NCBI RefSeq assembly: GCF_015832195.1
Contig: NC_052018.1
Location: forward strand, 51,459,666-51,523,665
Origin: Motacilla alba alba
Taxonomy: Eukaryota > Chordata > Aves > Passeriformes > Motacillidae
Reading direction: 5' to 3'
DNA: 64,000 nucleotides
A program made the translations under genes and the position numbers. Shown here one piece after another: positions 62,855 to 64,000 of this stretch. Under the pieces are notes generated by a model. It was not told the DNA's origin, did not search any database, and was given only the letters and a program-made list of their open reading frames with translations. Position 1 is the first letter of the stretch. Each line of letters opens with the position of its first letter.

Positions 62855-64000
62855 CTGAAAAAAAAATGCAACGCAGATTTGTCAATATTCAAATAATTTT
62901 CACACACGAAAATAGCAGATGCATTCTCATATTAAAAAGAATTTAAAAGTGTTTAAAATATTATGGCTGCATCATGGCTTCATGACCTGCATAGTCAGAG
63001 TTACATACAATGTAATTCAATTTTATATATATACATAGGCTATATATATGGATAAAAATCACAATATTAACTGTCCTTAATAATTATTCTGTTTTAATTG
63101 AGCCACACAACTACTTTTAAAGGCAAGAATAGGTTTTGCTGATCTGTAACAGCTATACAATAACATGTGTTGGTCATGATTCAGAAAAAACATTATTTGC
63201 TAAACATTTATTTATTTATCTTGAGTTGCTTACAAAGATTAATATTTTGTGTTTTCGAAATTACCTTTGGAAGTAAAAAATGTTCTTTTCACTACATTTT
63301 CTAAAATTTTTAAAGCTGACATACTGAATTGGTATCTCCAACACACAATAAAAGGTAGACTCAATGCTCTATACAAACTGCAAAGATAAAAAGTTCCCAG
63401 GCTAGGAATTGTTGTCTTGGAGAATGACTCATTTTGATCATGCTGTACACCGAAATCTGAGAACTGTCTTCTTAGAGGAGGAAGGGGCACGGTATTTATT
63501 TGCCCTTGTTATGCCTTTCCTTTTGAATGAAATTTTTCAGCTGTAATATTGATATTAAATTGCTGCTTTTATATACCTCCATATAAATCTCTTTTCTACT
63601 GTCCTTACTGTGTCAAAACCAGGATAATATAAAAAAGGGTAAAATTTTGAATTTTTGAAAAAGCAAACCAGAATTAAATCAAATATGTGTAGCCCTCTTT
63701 GCACTCAGTTGTAGAAACTTAAAGAGCATTTATTTTAGCTGTGCAATAAAGCCATCAGGACCACACAGAGAGCCTGGGTTATCATATTGTGCACATATTT
63801 CCTGCAGAAGGAAACCACTCTAAAATACTGTATGAAATTTGTTTGTGACAAAAGCAAATGCAAATCTCACTAGACTCTGGGGGAGATACCTTGTGTTTCA
63901 GTGTTACCTGTGGTCTGCAGAGTCTAAATAACAAGAACACTGACCCTAAAATTAATCCAACAGAGGAAGTGCTATGCAGATTGCATCTCAAGTCTAAGAA
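62855..64000 (-). other. TRDN: Intron sequence upstream of the first visible TRDN exon
   Basis: No acceptable exon, RNA gene or recognisable transposon is seen here. I looked for the acidic DEED-type exon that should precede the EIQKQK exon and did not find it, so it probably lies beyond 64000. There is a short TA-rich run near 63022-63050. The short reading frames here are not lysine/glutamate rich and lack paired splice sites. Confidence 0.7.

Larger units (their letters stand above)
1..64000 (-). other. TRDN: Triadin gene (TRDN), internal part, both ends outside the window
   Basis: Triadin is a single-pass protein of the junctional sarcoplasmic reticulum whose luminal KEKE-rich tail links calsequestrin, junctin and the ryanodine receptor. 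Ten minus-strand exons line up in order with my memory of the mammalian luminal domain, from the EIHKDK-type segment, through repeated THKEK segments and the DQYAFCRY block, to two KKK-rich blocks. All have AG acceptors, GT donors, phase 1 borders and lengths divisible by three. The N-terminal exons (cytosolic tail and membrane span) lie above 64000 and the C-terminal exons below 1. What is seen is exon structure and translation; the gene name follows from the family match; expression and isoforms are inferred. Confidence 0.93.

Noticed and set aside
63239..63490. Minus-strand frame with a CCAAAG|GTAATT donor as a possible upstream triadin exon
   Set aside because: The translation is not acidic or KEKE-like and does not match the mammalian segment before EIHKDK.
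1..64000. CRISPR arrays, operons, phage or bacterial systems
   Set aside because: There is no spacer-repeat array and no prokaryotic gene layout. The exon-intron structure and CR1 elements show vertebrate nuclear DNA.

Overview
The window is vertebrate nuclear DNA, almost certainly from a bird. It is AT-rich and about 1% coding, with short exons separated by kilobase introns. It carries CR1 LINE fragments with typical avian 3' ends, and no Alu, L1 or B-type SINEs are visible. I cannot name the species.

The only gene I can support is triadin (TRDN), read on the minus strand, so the protein runs from high to low coordinates. Neither the first exon nor the last exon is in the window. Ten exons are well supported: 62804-62854, 56401-56460, 53664-53723, 52230-52289, 49636-49695, 48143-48337, 43464-43523, 26477-26554, 14928-14990 and 14026-14088. 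All have AG/GT borders, all are multiples of three, and all are phase 1 at both ends. Together they encode about 250 residues. The identification rests on lysine/glutamate (KEKE) repeats that match mammalian triadin in order, and on the exon reading DQYAFCRY...IDMF.GD..PG, which matches the one non-repetitive landmark in mid-triadin. Exon numbers follow my memory of the human protein and are approximate.

Layout: 62.9-64.0 kb is intron. From 62.8 to 49.6 kb there are five small KEKE exons, four of them 60-nt repeats of one another. At 48.1-48.3 kb is the large 195-nt exon, which can either splice on or read through to a stop codon with nearby AATAAA signals, as expected for a short cardiac-type isoform. 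At 43.5 kb is the cysteine-containing DQYAFCRY exon. A 16.9-kb intron follows, holding a same-strand CR1 fragment and two G-rich tracts. At 26.5 kb is the proline-rich 78-nt exon. An 11.5-kb intron follows with a possible 36-nt cassette exon. Two more KEKE exons lie at 14.9 and 14.0 kb. The last 14 kb (1-14025) is intron with three plus-strand CR1 fragments and microsatellites.

How it works together: triadin anchors calsequestrin to the ryanodine receptor in junctional sarcoplasmic reticulum. The window encodes part of its luminal, highly charged domain. The exon-8 choice would set whether a short protein or a long skeletal-type protein is made. No bacterial, phage or CRISPR-type system is present. 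The unusual material here is the modular exon architecture and the alternative-end exon.
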